From: Rhynchospora pubera
Lineage: Eukaryota > Streptophyta > Magnoliopsida > Poales > Cyperaceae
Reading direction: 5' to 3'
DNA: 64,000 bases
Assembly (NCBI GenBank): GCA_028095005.1
Contig: CM051459.1
Coordinates: 134,441,657-134,505,656, forward strand
In this document: piece by piece, positions 12,175 through 24,455 of the stretch
Layout of the letters: every line of letters begins with the position of its first letter
Position numbering within the stretch: position 1 is the first letter of the stretch
Notes under the pieces: model-generated
Seen by the model: the letters and a program-made list of their open reading frames with translations, nothing else
Told to the model about the DNA's origin: nothing
The model's database searches: none
Position numbers and translations under genes: made by a program

Positions 12175-15100
12175 ATGCATCCTTTCCTCCTCAAAATCCT
12201 CCTTTTCATCTTAGTCATTCAAGTCTTTCCAGCACGTTGCTGTGTTGAGCATGAACGAGAAGCATTGCTTAAATTCAAGGCTGGTGTCAATGACTCAAGC
12301 AACCGTTTGGTTTCCTGGACCGGAGACGAATGCTGCAACTGGGCTGGAGTCACGTGCAGCAACCAAACAGGTCATATTATCACTCTTGACCTTCGAAATT
12401 CCTACTTCTACAACTTTTCCTGGGATGGGGTGATATATCCGGAGTATGAATGGAATAACCACAGCTTAACCGGTAAAATCAGCCCATCTTTGCAACATAT
12501 AAGCGAATTACAATACTTAGATCTCAGCTATAATAATTTTAGTGGAAACGAATTTCCCAGTTTTATCAATTCGTTTAGAAATTTGAACTATCTCAACTTT
12601 TCTACGACGGGCTTATCAGGAATATTACTCCCTCACCTTGGTAATCTATCTAAATTGCAATATCTCGACTTGTCTCGAACGAACTTATCAGGAATAATAC
12701 CTCCTCAACTTGATAACTTATCTAAATTGCAATATCTCGTCTTATCTCGGACGGGCTTGTCAGGGATAATACCTCCTCAGCTTGGTAACCTATCTAAATT
12801 GCAACATCTCGTCTTGTCTGGGACGGGCTTGTCAGGGATAATACCTCCTCAGCTTGGTAACCTATCTAAATTGCAACATCTCGTCTTGTCTGGGACGGGC
12901 TTGTCAGGGATAATACCTCCTCAGCTTGGTAACCTATCTAAATTGCAATATCTGGAACTGAGTTACAATCCTAATATATATATTTCAAACGTGTGGGTGT
13001 TGTCTCACCTAACCTCCTTAACTTATCTTAACATGGTTAGCGTTAATTTTCAAGATTCGAGAGAGTGGACGCAAGCACTGAATACACTACCCCTGCTCGA
13101 GAGTTTATATTTAGGTGAAAATAATCTTACTACAATTCCAACGTCTATTACCGGGTTGAATTTCACATCGCTTAAGACTTTTTCAATACATGAGAATGAA
13201 TTTAATAGTAGGATAGCTGATTGGATTGGAAAACTAACTACACTAACAAGACTTGAACTTTGGTCCTGCTCCTTTGTTGGTCAAATTCCAAGCCAACTCG
13301 ATAACCTGACTTCACTCAACACACTCTATTTGGGGGAGGACTATTTGGAGGGCCCAATGCCACAACTCCACAATCTTAAGAATTTGACTAAACTAGATAT
13401 TTGGGATGTTAACATTGGGGAGGATATAAGAGTGGTTGTAAACAAATTGGCAAGTGACACTTTGGACAAACTTGAATTTTTGTATCTCGAGAATGTTAGT
13501 TTAACCGGAAATTTAAATGGATGGATGAGTAAGATGCCTAATTTGAAAGAACTTATTCTTAGTCACAATAACCTAAATGGTCCGTTGCCAACTGTAATTG
13601 GAAACTTGACAAGCCTCGAATATTTATCCCTCAATAACAATAATTTCACTGGAGAAGTATCTGAAGCACATGTTATTGGTTTATCCAATCTGAAACAGCT
13701 GGACTTAAGTTCTAACAATCTCAACCTAACAGTGAATATGAGTTGGGTTCCTCCATTTAGACTAAATTATCTTTCCCTGAGTGGTTGTAAATTGGGACCT
13801 TATTTTCCGTTATGGCTTCAAAATCAATCGCAAATGTCTGACATAGAATTGTCAAATACTGGAATTGTTGAAGCAGTGCCTCATTGGTTTTGGAACTCAC
13901 AATCTCTCTATTATATAGATCTTTCTTATAATCACATGAAGGGTAGGCTACCTTTGAACTTGGAACATTTAACAAATCTAATTGTATTGCTTTTGCATAA
14001 TAATTTGTTTGAAGGAGGAATTCCATATCTTTCTCAATCCATTATATATGTTGATCTATCCGACAATCTCTTTTCAGGAAATATTCCCCATGGTTTGCCT
14101 AATTCACTGATAGTTATGAATATGGCGCATAATAATCTCTATGGTGCTATTCCTAGTTCGATAGGCAATTTAAATTTGCTGGAGGCATTGCAACTCAATA
14201 ATAATAATTTAACTGGCGAACTTCCTTCGGAGTTACAATTTTGCCAAAATTTGACTGTCCTTGATCTCGGGGAAAACAAATTCGAGGGCATCATACCAAA
14301 ATGGATGGGAGAAAACCTAAGGAACCTAACAATTCTTCGATTACGATCTAATTTATTTTTCGGTACCATTCCTATTCAACTGATCAAGCTACGGTATCTT
14401 CAGATTTTAGACCTTGCAAATAATAAATTTTTTGGGATGATACCTCAAAATATGGATTTTCTTCTGTCAATGACTTTTCGGGATGGAAATAATAATAATA
14501 ATTCAGCATACAATGATTTTGTGAGACTTGGTCAATATGATTACAATATTAGTGTTTCGATAATAATGAAAGATCAAGACCTTATATTTACAACTAGCCT
14601 CTCCTCCGTGAAAAGTATTGATCTTTCAGGAAATAATTTAACGGGCATGATACCCAAAAACATAACTGTCCTTCATGGACTAATAAGTCTAAATTTGTCC
14701 AACAACCACCTAATAGGTCCGATACCACCAGAGATAGGTAAGATGAATTCTTTGGAATCTCTTGACCTTCGAAATAATGAACTCTCAGGAATCATTCCAC
14801 AAAGTCTTACAAATTTGAACTTTTTGGCAACACTAAATCTTTCTTATAACAATCTTTCTGGAAAAATACCAACTGGGAATCAATTGCAAACACTTGATGA
14901 TTCATATATTTACGTGGGAAATAACTACTTATGTGGTCCCCCAACGAGAAAAAGTTGCGACTCTAGTAACGTACAAAATTCTACTGGTCATACTAGAAAA
15001 TTTGGTGAAGACTTGAGCAAAATTCTCCTATATTTGTTTATAATTTTTGGATTTGGATGTGGGCTTTGGGTGGTTTTATGGATCTTCCTTTTCAAAATAA

Positions 15101-15192
15101 CTTGGAGGTATATATTTTTTCATACAGTAGACTGTTGGTTTGATAGTATCTACAAATATATGGTTTTATATCTTGGAAGAGTAAGAAAGTAA
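12175..15192 (+). CDS. LRR receptor-like protein (EIX2/Cf-like class), intact
   Basis: Single-exon gene for 1005 residues, a usual size for plant extracellular-LRR receptor-like proteins. The first ATG is followed by a signal peptide (about residues 1-22) and a cysteine-paired LRR N-cap containing DECCNWAGVTCSNQTG. About 25-30 leucine-rich repeats of the LxGxIPxxLxxL type follow up to about residue 905, then a C-cap (GNNYLCGPP...C), an acidic stretch and one membrane helix (about 950-973) holding a GxxxG motif (GFGCG). The cytosolic tail is short and has no kinase. Such proteins sit in the plasma membrane and, in known cases, signal through SOBIR1/BAK1-type kinases after recognising microbial or damage ligands. 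The ligand here is unknown. Four or five LRR units near residues 147-266 are recent tandem copies. The last tail residues (from YIFFHTVDCW) look usual for this class. Confidence 0.92.
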   Translation: MHPFLLKILLFILVIQVFPARCCVEHEREALLKFKAGVNDSSNRLVSWTGDECCNWAGVTCSNQTGHIITLDLRNSYFYNFSWDGVIYPEYEWNNHSLTGKISPSLQHISELQYLDLSYNNFSGNEFPSFINSFRNLNYLNFSTTGLSGILLPHLGNLSKLQYLDLSRTNLSGIIPPQLDNLSKLQYLVLSRTGLSGIIPPQLGNLSKLQHLVLSGTGLSGIIPPQLGNLSKLQHLVLSGTGLSGIIPPQLGNLSKLQYLELSYNPNIYISNVWVLSHLTSLTYLNMVSVNFQDSREWTQALNTLPLLESLYLGENNLTTIPTSITGLNFTSLKTFSIHENEFNSRIADWIGKLTTLTRLELWSCSFVGQIPSQLDNLTSLNTLYLGEDYLEGPMPQLHNLKNLTKLDIWDVNIGEDIRVVVNKLASDTLDKLEFLYLENVSLTGNLNGWMSKMPNLKELILSHNNLNGPLPTVIGNLTSLEYLSLNNNNFTGEVSEAHVIGLSNLKQLDLSSNNLNLTVNMSWVPPFRLNYLSLSGCKLGPYFPLWLQNQSQMSDIELSNTGIVEAVPHWFWNSQSLYYIDLSYNHMKGRLPLNLEHLTNLIVLLLHNNLFEGGIPYLSQSIIYVDLSDNLFSGNIPHGLPNSLIVMNMAHNNLYGAIPSSIGNLNLLEALQLNNNNLTGELPSELQFCQNLTVLDLGENKFEGIIPKWMGENLRNLTILRLRSNLFFGTIPIQLIKLRYLQILDLANNKFFGMIPQNMDFLLSMTFRDGNNNNNSAYNDFVRLGQYDYNISVSIIMKDQDLIFTTSLSSVKSIDLSGNNLTGMIPKNITVLHGLISLNLSNNHLIGPIPPEIGKMNSLESLDLRNNELSGIIPQSLTNLNFLATLNLSYNNLSGKIPTGNQLQTLDDSYIYVGNNYLCGPPTRKSCDSSNVQNSTGHTRKFGEDLSKILLYLFIIFGFGCGLWVVLWIFLFKITWRYIFFHTVDCWFDSIYKYMVLYLGRVRK
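12613..12972 (+). repeat. 72 bp tandem LRR-unit expansion inside the RLP gene
   Basis: Units of exactly 72 bp (24 codons) start at 12757, 12829 and 12901, with more diverged units at 12613 and 12685. The units at 12757 and 12829 are nearly identical. Each encodes one full repeat with the core LSGIIPPQLGNLSKL, so copy-number change keeps the frame and adds or removes one LRR. Confidence 0.9.
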
Positions 15193-15633
15193 AGAGTGGA
15201 GAAATGATTAGCAATAAATTTACTAGGATATACATTCAAGAAAATTTCGACATATATTTATTAAGGCATCATATACATATAGGAAGGCTATGATTAATTG
15301 ACGAGAATCTAGTTTGATTATATGAAGTTGTGATTAGATATTTTTCTTTTTTTATCCATTGTGTATTGAGTAAGAAATTATTATTTGCCTATTTATTCAT
15401 CTTCCCTTTTTGTATTTTATCAATTCAGAAAATAAATAAAAATAGTGTGTTTTCTGGAGCACAATTCATGTGCATGTAATGAAGTGTGTAATTAGATTAA
15501 TGAATATAAATTAATTAATCTAATTAAGGGAGTCTAATGTTGGTAAATGGAAATAGTTGACTTTTCTTCAATAAAGGACCGATTAATTAATTGTTATATG
15601 GTTTGTTTAATTGAAAGGATCACGAAATATGCA
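15193..15633. other. RLP 3' flank
   Basis: AT-rich 3' untranslated/spacer sequence. No second exon or gene is evident. Confidence 0.5.
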
Positions 15634-15897
15634 GGAATTATAAGTGTCATCGGCAAATATACCATTCCACCCATCGCTAAATACAAAGTGAACATATACA
15701 GTAAATAAGGTGAACATATAGACAATCTAAGTGAACACTTACAAACAAATAAGTGTTGTCATCACTTGTTCAGAAGTTTACATGCATATTCAACTTATTT
15801 TCATTGAACTTATTTATTTGTATGTGTTCACTTAGATCGTCTATATGTTCACTTTGATTGCTGTATATGTTCAATTTATATTTAGTAATCAATTTCC
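15634..15897. mobile_element. GTGAACATAT-family MITE, copy A
   Basis: A 264 bp element forming one long imperfect hairpin. It begins GGAATTATAAGTGTCATCGGC, and its arms contain AAAGTGAACATATA and TATATGTTCACTTTGA. The same structure occurs at 41787, 43321, 43931 and 44713. No coding capacity. Target duplication not resolved. Confidence 0.75.
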
Positions 15898-16233
15898 ATT
15901 AAATTGGGCGGCTGCTATAAATTATCTGGGGCGTTGTCTTTAAATCCAAAGGTTGCGATCATTCCTGACAAAAACAGTGTCCAAACAGTCTCATGTTGAT
16001 GACCGCTGGTCTTAATTAATCTAATCCAGACCGTCCATCTAGGAATGTAAGGTTCCGATCTTTTGTGAAGGATCCGATCAATTCCGTATTATTTGGAGAG
16101 AAGCCCCATTTGAAAGTACCGCGACGGAGTGAGCAAACGACACTTTCTTCCTTCTTCCTTGTTTTTTATAGGAAAAACAAAAAGAGAGAAACTAAGTTGA
16201 CTAAAAGAAAGAGCGACTGAGAGAGAGGCGAAA
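15898..16233 (+). promoter_or_regulatory. IDE copy 2 upstream region
   Basis: Spacer between a MITE and the IDE copy 2 start codon. Parts (around 16085-16120) align loosely with the region before IDE copy 1 (1450-1480), as expected for duplicated promoters. No clear TATA box close to the ATG. Confidence 0.45.
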
Positions 16234-19200
16234 ATGGCGATCGAGAAATCCGAGGTGGAACTCGTGAAGCCTCGCAACGACAAGCGCGAGTATCGTCGGA
16301 TTGTGCTTCCAAATTCCTTAGAGGTTTGCCTCATCAGCGATCCTGACACCGACAAGGTCTCTCTCTCTCTCTCTCTCTCAGCACTTTTATTTTTGGCGAT
16401 GATTGGATTTAGTGATGTTTGATTTCTATTTGTCTAAGTTCACTTGTTAATTTGGGGTTAAGGTTTTAATGATTCATGTCTTAGGTCGAAATTGATAATC
16501 TGATGACAATAAATTGACTTGGTGAGTGTTTTATGGTTCCGCAAACTTGAGATCAATCCCATGTTCCAAATTTATTTCTAGGCTGCAGCTTCCATGAATG
16601 TTGATGTTGGCTACTTCTGTGATCCAGAGGGACTAGAAGGCCTTGCTCATTTTCTTGGTACGTCTTCAATTCTATCTTTACTTCAATTATTCTCTCTTTA
16701 TGCAATAATTAATTCCTTAAAATAAGTACGTATTGTCTTCATGAGAGTGTAACATTAAAGCTGTGTTGATAAGAGAGTTACTTATATTCAAATTGTAACA
16801 AGAGCTTTCAAGTTTCAGAACATGCACAAGTTATGTGTGATTTAATAAATTTTATGCCTACTTCCTTTTCTATTGCAGAACATATGTTGTTCTATGCAAG
16901 TGAGAAATATCAAGTAGAAGACAGTTACTCAAAATTCATTGCAGAGGTACTTAGTTTCTTCATTGAAAATACAATTTGGCACCATTATGCATTCTGGCAT
17001 AGTCTGCAGCCCTGATATAGTGTGTTCTCTTTTGGTTGTCTGTCTTGTCAGCATGGCGGCTCTACTAATGCATTTACATCTTCTGAGAACACAAATTTTT
17101 ATTTTGATGTCAATGCTGACTGTTTGGAGGAAGCCTTAGATAGGTATGTATTAGTGAAGAGGAGGGATCCTCTTATATTTTATGACACACCATGACAGCA
17201 CTGTTTGTTGTATTCATAAATTTATATCAATATTTCAAACGACATAGCTCATCTGTTGACCTTATTCTAGTTCACAAAATATATATGCATTAAAAATGTA
17301 CAAATTTCAGAGTTTGGTTGGTATTAATCATGATGTCTAATAATCAATGGCTGGTTGTAATTAATTATGTGTATTGCCTTTTCATCTCTTCATTTTACAC
17401 TATATGAGCAAGTATTGATCATGACATAGAAAATCAGCAGTTTATATTTGTCATTTCAATTTTGACATATAGTTGACATAAGCTCATGATATCTCGCTAT
17501 TAATTTGTTGTCATTTGATCCTTTGAATTTACTGTATTTGTTCTATGGACCATTTTATTCCCTGATTTTTTTTTTCTTTAATGCTGCCTCTCTTCCCGCT
17601 TCTTGTCCTTAGATTTGCTCAATTCTTCATCAAGCCACTAATGTCTGCTGATGCGACAATTAGGGAGGTAAAAGCTGTTGACTCTGGTTAGTGTTGTGGC
17701 ATTTTTCTAATAGAAATTTATTTAAGAAAATTTAGCACCATTGTTCTTGCCTTAATTTTATATACACGTATGTATTTTTTTTTTTTCATACTCGAAAAAG
17801 AGTTCCAGAAAAATTTGTTGTCGGATTTTAGGCGAATGAATCAGGTAATTGTGATTTATTGTGTTATGAAATCATCATACGTCGTTTATTTACTATATCT
17901 TCAACCTGGTTATTTTATTCTGATATTTTTTATAACATTCCATTCAGCTTGAAAAGCACATTTCTTCCAGAGACCACCCGTATCATAAATTCAGTACTGG
18001 TATTCCCACTATTTGTTGCATTTTTTTTATTATTATTTTCGGCTGCTATCAAATTTTTTAGTTGATTTCCATTTAGTAATGAAATAATTTTTGTGGCTAC
18101 AGGAAGTAGGGAGACCTTAGAGGCGCGACCTAAACTTAAGGGACTGGATACTAGGCTTGAAATGATCAAGTTTTATGAGAATAATTATTCTGCAAACCTG
18201 ATGCAACTTGTTGTTTATGCAAAAGGTGCTGATATGTTCTTTTTTATTTCATTTCTAGATCTTCAACATGTGCTGATTTGTGGGATTTATTATTGATAAC
18301 TGAAATGTAGAAAAACTTGACGACATTCAGAGCTTAGTTGAGAGTAAATTTGAGGCCGTTAGAAATATCTCAAGGAATCCTTTTGATTTTTCTGGAGAAC
18401 CTTGCCTCAGTGAACATCTTCAGGTGAGATTATTTTACATTCAGCACTAAGGACATTTATTTAAGCTTTGTAATAGAATTTTCTATGCTGATTATCCAGG
18501 TCCTTGTAAAAGCAGTGCCTATAAAGGATTGTAACAAATTGAAGATCACATGGCCAATAACACCTGGTATACGTCACTATAAGGAAGGCCCTTGTGGATA
18601 CATTAGCCATCTAATTGGCCATAAAGGAGAAGGCTCTCTCTTTAGCGTGTTAAAAAAACTTGGTAATTATATCTTTATATGCATGTATCTTTTTCGTATA
18701 GGAATGTTCTAAATTTCCCTGCAAAGGCAATTATACCCTGAAAAGCTGGGAAAAAAATGCGTAGCCATTTTTCAAATAATCTGTAAGGTACCTTCTGAAA
18801 ATGCAGAAATAAGGTGGGTGATTTTTATGCTTTTAAGGTGCTGTTATATTTCTGATGTTTAATGGGTTTCACGATAATGAGGAATATACTAACAGTGCCT
18901 GTTCGAGACACCATATACCATCATGATATGGTTCAAAGTTCCTCAATCAAATGGTAAAATATGGGCTGTTGAACTTGATATATGTCATTTTCCTGACTTT
19001 TCTGTAAAAACAATCATATCCCATTTTGATGAAGATTATAGAAGTAATGCAAAAGTAAATAATCAGCACACATTTGTTTCAACTGGGGTTTTCATTATGC
19101 TTTGATCTTCTCACAGAATGAATCTAAATGCATTGATTCTTATATGCATATTACATGAATGTCAATTGAGTCATGCTTTTGTTTCCCAACAAACGAGTTA

Positions 19201-22200
19201 TTTGTAGCATCCATTGCCAAGTGCCAGTGGTTTTGAGTCCCTTCTCATATTTAGTAGTTTGAAACTTTACAGATATATTTGTATGGATGATGCCTTTGTT
19301 ATATTTTTATGCCAATATGTATCATTTTGTAATAAAAATATCTCACATGATCACTATTAGGATGGGCTATTAGCTTGGCCGCTGGGGAAGGGGAGCAGGG
19401 TTATGCATTTTCATTTTTCTACACCATAATAGAGCTCACTGATGCAGGCCAAGGTACCTTGTCTGATTTTGAGTGAAATTTTTATTTTCTTTTTGGTGTT
19501 GATCTCAATTTTCATTCTTTGTGGACTCTAGAGCATATTGATGAAACTGTTGGCTTGCTTTTCAAGTACATTAAACTATTGCAAGATTTTGGAGTGCAGA
19601 AGTGGATATTTGATGAGGTATCACTATAAATCTTGACTGAACATTCTACTAGTGCTTCTATTGCAGTCTAATTGATGGGAATTTCATTTTGTTCTAAGCT
19701 TGTGGCTATACGGGGGACTGGATTCCATTACAAAGATAAAATCCCTCCCATTAGTTATGCACTTCGTGTTGCTTTAAATATGCAGGTACCTAACTATTAA
19801 GTGGTGTCTTTTTTGTAATGCAATTATGTTTACTGTTTCAGGGTTGAATATTCTAATTATTCAGAATTATATCTAATTGTGAATGTAGCTGTATCCTCCT
19901 GAAGATTGGTTAGTTGGATCATCTGTGCCGTCCAATTTTGCTCCGGACATTATCCAAAAGTTTTTAAATGAACTTACTCCAAGTAATGTCAGGTGAAACT
20001 CAGTAATTTCTTTATACATGACAACATTTCTATTAATGAAATTTGAAGACCAAAGTTTTAATCATCAAGTCACTTAAGATGTTGCAATATTTTATTATTT
20101 TTCTTTTGTTTTGCCTAGTAATTGTATTGTTTTCAGTTTTTAGGATATTTTGTCAGTCTAAAAAGTTTGAAGGACTTACGAACTTAACGGAGCCATGGTA
20201 TGGAACACAGTTTGCTGTGGAGAAGCTTGATGTTTTGACATTGGAGGTAAGCTCTCTTCACATTGGAAAAGCCACTATTTACTTTATGTTCACCATAAAA
20301 CTCCAATATTGTTAAATCCGTCACATATTCTGATATTTTTAGCTGGATTTATTTCATTATTTGTACAATTGAACTTAAAACAATACTTCTTAACATGTTG
20401 TAATCAATTATTCACCTCAATAATAAAAATATTTCCAATTCATGTGCATTTAAGCTATTACTTCACCATTTTCTCGTCTATTTAGGGAAGACTAGCTATT
20501 GAAATATTTTATAGGTTGTTTTGAACAACTTGAAGCTTATGCATTCATGTTTGAGATGCTCTAGTAACAATTTGCAGATATAATCTACTTGTCATGATCA
20601 ATTTTGCTCAATTTTTACAGAAATGGGTGGAACTAGCTCCTAGCGAAAAATTAAGTCTACCTAAGCCTAACATGTTCATCCCGACTGACCTGTCTCTGAA
20701 GAATGTCCAGGAGAAGGTCAACACCCAACCATGTACACAAATCTTTTATTTTGTTGATTTGGATCTCTTGTTCACTTACCATTTTGATTGATTTGAGCAG
20801 GTTAGATATCCTCAAATCTTGAGGAAATCACCATTTTCGAGGTTATGGTACAAGTCAGATACTAATTTCTTCACACCAAAAGCAGTCATCAGGATAGATT
20901 TTAACTGTCCAGAATCAAACCACTCACCTGAAGCATCGGTGCTTACTAAAATGTTCACCAGATTGCTCATGGATTATTTAAATGAATATGGTGAGATATG
21001 CAAATGTATTATTGGTGCTTATTTTCTGTTAATAAATACCAACTATACATATATCAGACCAATGACGAGCAATAATGTACTCCAACCCTTCTTATTTTTA
21101 TTGATACTATAGTTATCTTGTTATTATTGAAATTCTGCCTCAAGTTGGCCTATCAAAAATAGTATTGTATATTTTATTTTCTCTCACTGAGACAAGAGAT
21201 AAGGTGTGAGGTTCTTAAAAATTGAGCTAGGAAAGGATACGAGTTACAATAGGGCTGGGAACTTCAATTTAAATCTTGATTTAGATGGTTATTTCTGTTC
21301 ACTGAAACAGTTGTCTGGATTGGCAATAGTTCTGTTGGATATTATTGACTGGAAGAGAATTTTATGGAGTTTTTTTAGTTCCAAGATAGTAGGCAGTTTC
21401 TTCGAATAAGCACCTTTTTCAAATGAAGTTATTCTATGCAGTTCTTCCTTCGACTTATTATTGTTGATTATCTATTTTTTGTTTTCTTTTAATTTTTTCA
21501 GCTTATGATGCTTGTGTTGGTGGATTGTCATATGGAATAAATCACACTGATACTGGATTTGAGGTTAAGAGTTAGATTTTTCTAGTCGCTGCTAATCTTG
21601 ATACAAAATTTAGTTACTACCTTCAAGATAAACTAAATTGTTTTTGTTTGATTTTATGAAGACTGTCACTAACAGATGGTTATCCAGGTAATTTGTCTTG
21701 GCTTTAGTCACAAAATGAGGGTCCTGCTTGACATGATTATTAGCAATATTAATAGTTTTGAAGTTAGACCCGACCGGTTTTCTGTAATCAAGGTAATATA
21801 TAAAATTGCTCGTTTTTCATAGTTTTGTTGTAGTATAGTTTATACACTATTTGTTGTAAACATGTCAGAAGTTAAGTTGTTTCTTCCCTTTAATTTTTTC
21901 TAATTATATTCAGCTAATGAGCAAGTTGATATCTTTTTCACCAAAGACAATTTACTTGCATTCTCCATCCAAAGTATTGTAATTTGAAACTTCTGATTTC
22001 CACCACTACGAAATGTCACAATGTCTTTGTTTGCTAGAAACATCTTATATACCTCTAATAAAAATCAGCAAGTTCATCTGACCTCATATATGGTATGTTG
22101 TGTGATAACAAACTTTGGAGGAGTGTATCCTTGAGGGCTCGCTTAATAATGTTATGAATGATTATTTTTATCTTCTCTTGTTTTGAATGATTTCAGGAAA

Positions 22201-24418
22201 GTCTAAAAAAGAAGTATGAGAACTACAAGTTTCACTCACCGCACAGTCAAGCTATGTACTATTGCTCCCAACTACTGGAAGAACATTCTTGGCCTTGGAA
22301 TGAAAAGCTTGAAGTTCTTCAACACCAGGATCCAAACCATCTCTCCCTGTTCACAATTAGACTGCTAAGGAAGGCCTATCTCGAGTGCTACATCTCAGGT
22401 ATGCAAACCATCCTTCAATTCACGTAAGAAAATCTTGTATTGAATCAAACGACTCATGATTTACCCTGGTCCAGAGAATGCAGCAAAATAGTTTTGGTAC
22501 TATCGGATCTGACCTCACATTTTATAGCATTATGTGCAGCAGGCATTGAAACTTATAATTTGAGATTGCAAAATTTTAATCAGAAATTTTGTAGAACCCT
22601 TACTATATCATCAGCTTAGAAATGTTCTCATTTTCCCATCTTTTCAATAGGTCTGTTAACTATTGAAAACTTAGTTCTTGCCTCTGTCAGGTCTGAGCAC
22701 TGTTAACATCTTCATAAACATAAAAAGTGACCTTAAGTAGAGAAAATTAGCTTCATTTTTTAAAAATCTAATTTGGTGTTTTTTTCTTTCGGTTCTACTG
22801 ACCACATTGAAAGCATCCATGTTTCATTATTGTAAATTTGATTGAAATTGTGAACACTTCTTCATTTTTTAAACAGGTGGCACTTTTGTGCCTTTCTTAA
22901 TATATGTGTTTTTAATATCCTTTTTATTCTTACAATTTGGAAAGCAAGTTATTGTTATTGATATTTCAGTTTGATGTTGCTATAGGGAATATTGAACCAA
23001 ATGAAGCTGAATCAATTGTTGAGCACATTGAAGAGGTTTTATTCAAGGCTTCAAATTGTCCAAGCAAACCATTACTCCCTTCTCAACATTTGACTAAGAG
23101 AATAGTGAAGCTTCAAGATGGTTTGAAATATTTTTATGCTGTCAAGGGATTGAATCCAAGTGATGAGAATTCAGCCGTTGTGAACTACATTCAGGTGATT
23201 TTTTATTCTTTTTCCCTCATTTTCATTACAATGCAGTGCATGATTTTGAGATGGTACGGTTTTATGTTACTATATTTGGCTACATATTGATGTGAAGCAT
23301 TCAGCTGAGTTTCCACTAGTATGAAGTATATGCCCAGCCACCTAGGGGTGTCAAATGTGTAGAAACGGAACGGAAGATACCAGTTCCGTTTTCGTTCCGT
23401 TCCAGTGAACGATACAGAAATCATGTTTCGTTTCTGTTCCGTTTTAACGGAACCGAACAGAATTAGCGTTCGGTGTTCATTTTCCTATGTAAATTTCTTC
23501 ATATGGGTGTTCCGTCCGCTGAAACGCTGTTCCGTTTTCATTGCGTTTTGTAAAAAAAACCATTTTCCTCTGTTTCGGACGGAACGGAACTGAAACGTGC
23601 GAAACGGCATGGTATTGACAGCCCTACTGCCACCTTCCCTTGCACAAATGTATTTAAAATTAAACTAATGAAAGAGCACAACCCCATCCACCCCACCCCA
23701 ATTTGATTGTAGTAAGTTTAAACAGAAATATCCGTTGATACCATGAAGGTGCCTGAAACCTGACCCAAAACACTAATCCTTTTTCTTTTAATGACTTCTT
23801 GTTATTCTTTTGAAAATTGTGTTTACTAGGTTCATCAAGATGATATAAAAATGAATGTGAAACTTCAGCTGCTTGCTCTTGTTGTGAAACAACCAGCCTT
23901 TCACCAGCTTAGATCTGTTGAACAACTAGGTTACATAGCCTTACTGAGGCAAAGGTACAAGAACAAGATCTTCTGAAATGGTGGAATATGTGTGATCAAT
24001 ATTTCAGAAGCAGATTTGACGTACAAGGCAGAAACAAACTTTAGATTCATAATTATTAAAATTTGAAATTACTTGGAATTATATTAATACCAGCATTTCA
24101 TGGCAATTCTTTGTTCCTGCCTATAACATAGAAGGAACAACAATGATTTTGAATATTACTTCAATACCAAAAGTTTTCTGGCAGAAAATTATTTAAGTAA
24201 CCTCAACATTGTATTACAAATGAAGTTGTAACATATATTCTATATTTCAGTGTGCTTTTCAGTTGATATTTGTTGAAAGGTCGTCTGAAAAAATTTCATT
24301 ATTGTGTAGAAATGATCATGGTGTTCGTGGACTTCAATTTATTATCCAGTCTACTGTGAAGGTAAAATGTCTGCCTTTTTGTAATAAATTTGAAGTAAAA
24401 TCAGCACATGTAAGTTCA

Positions 24419-24455
<37 letters not shown>

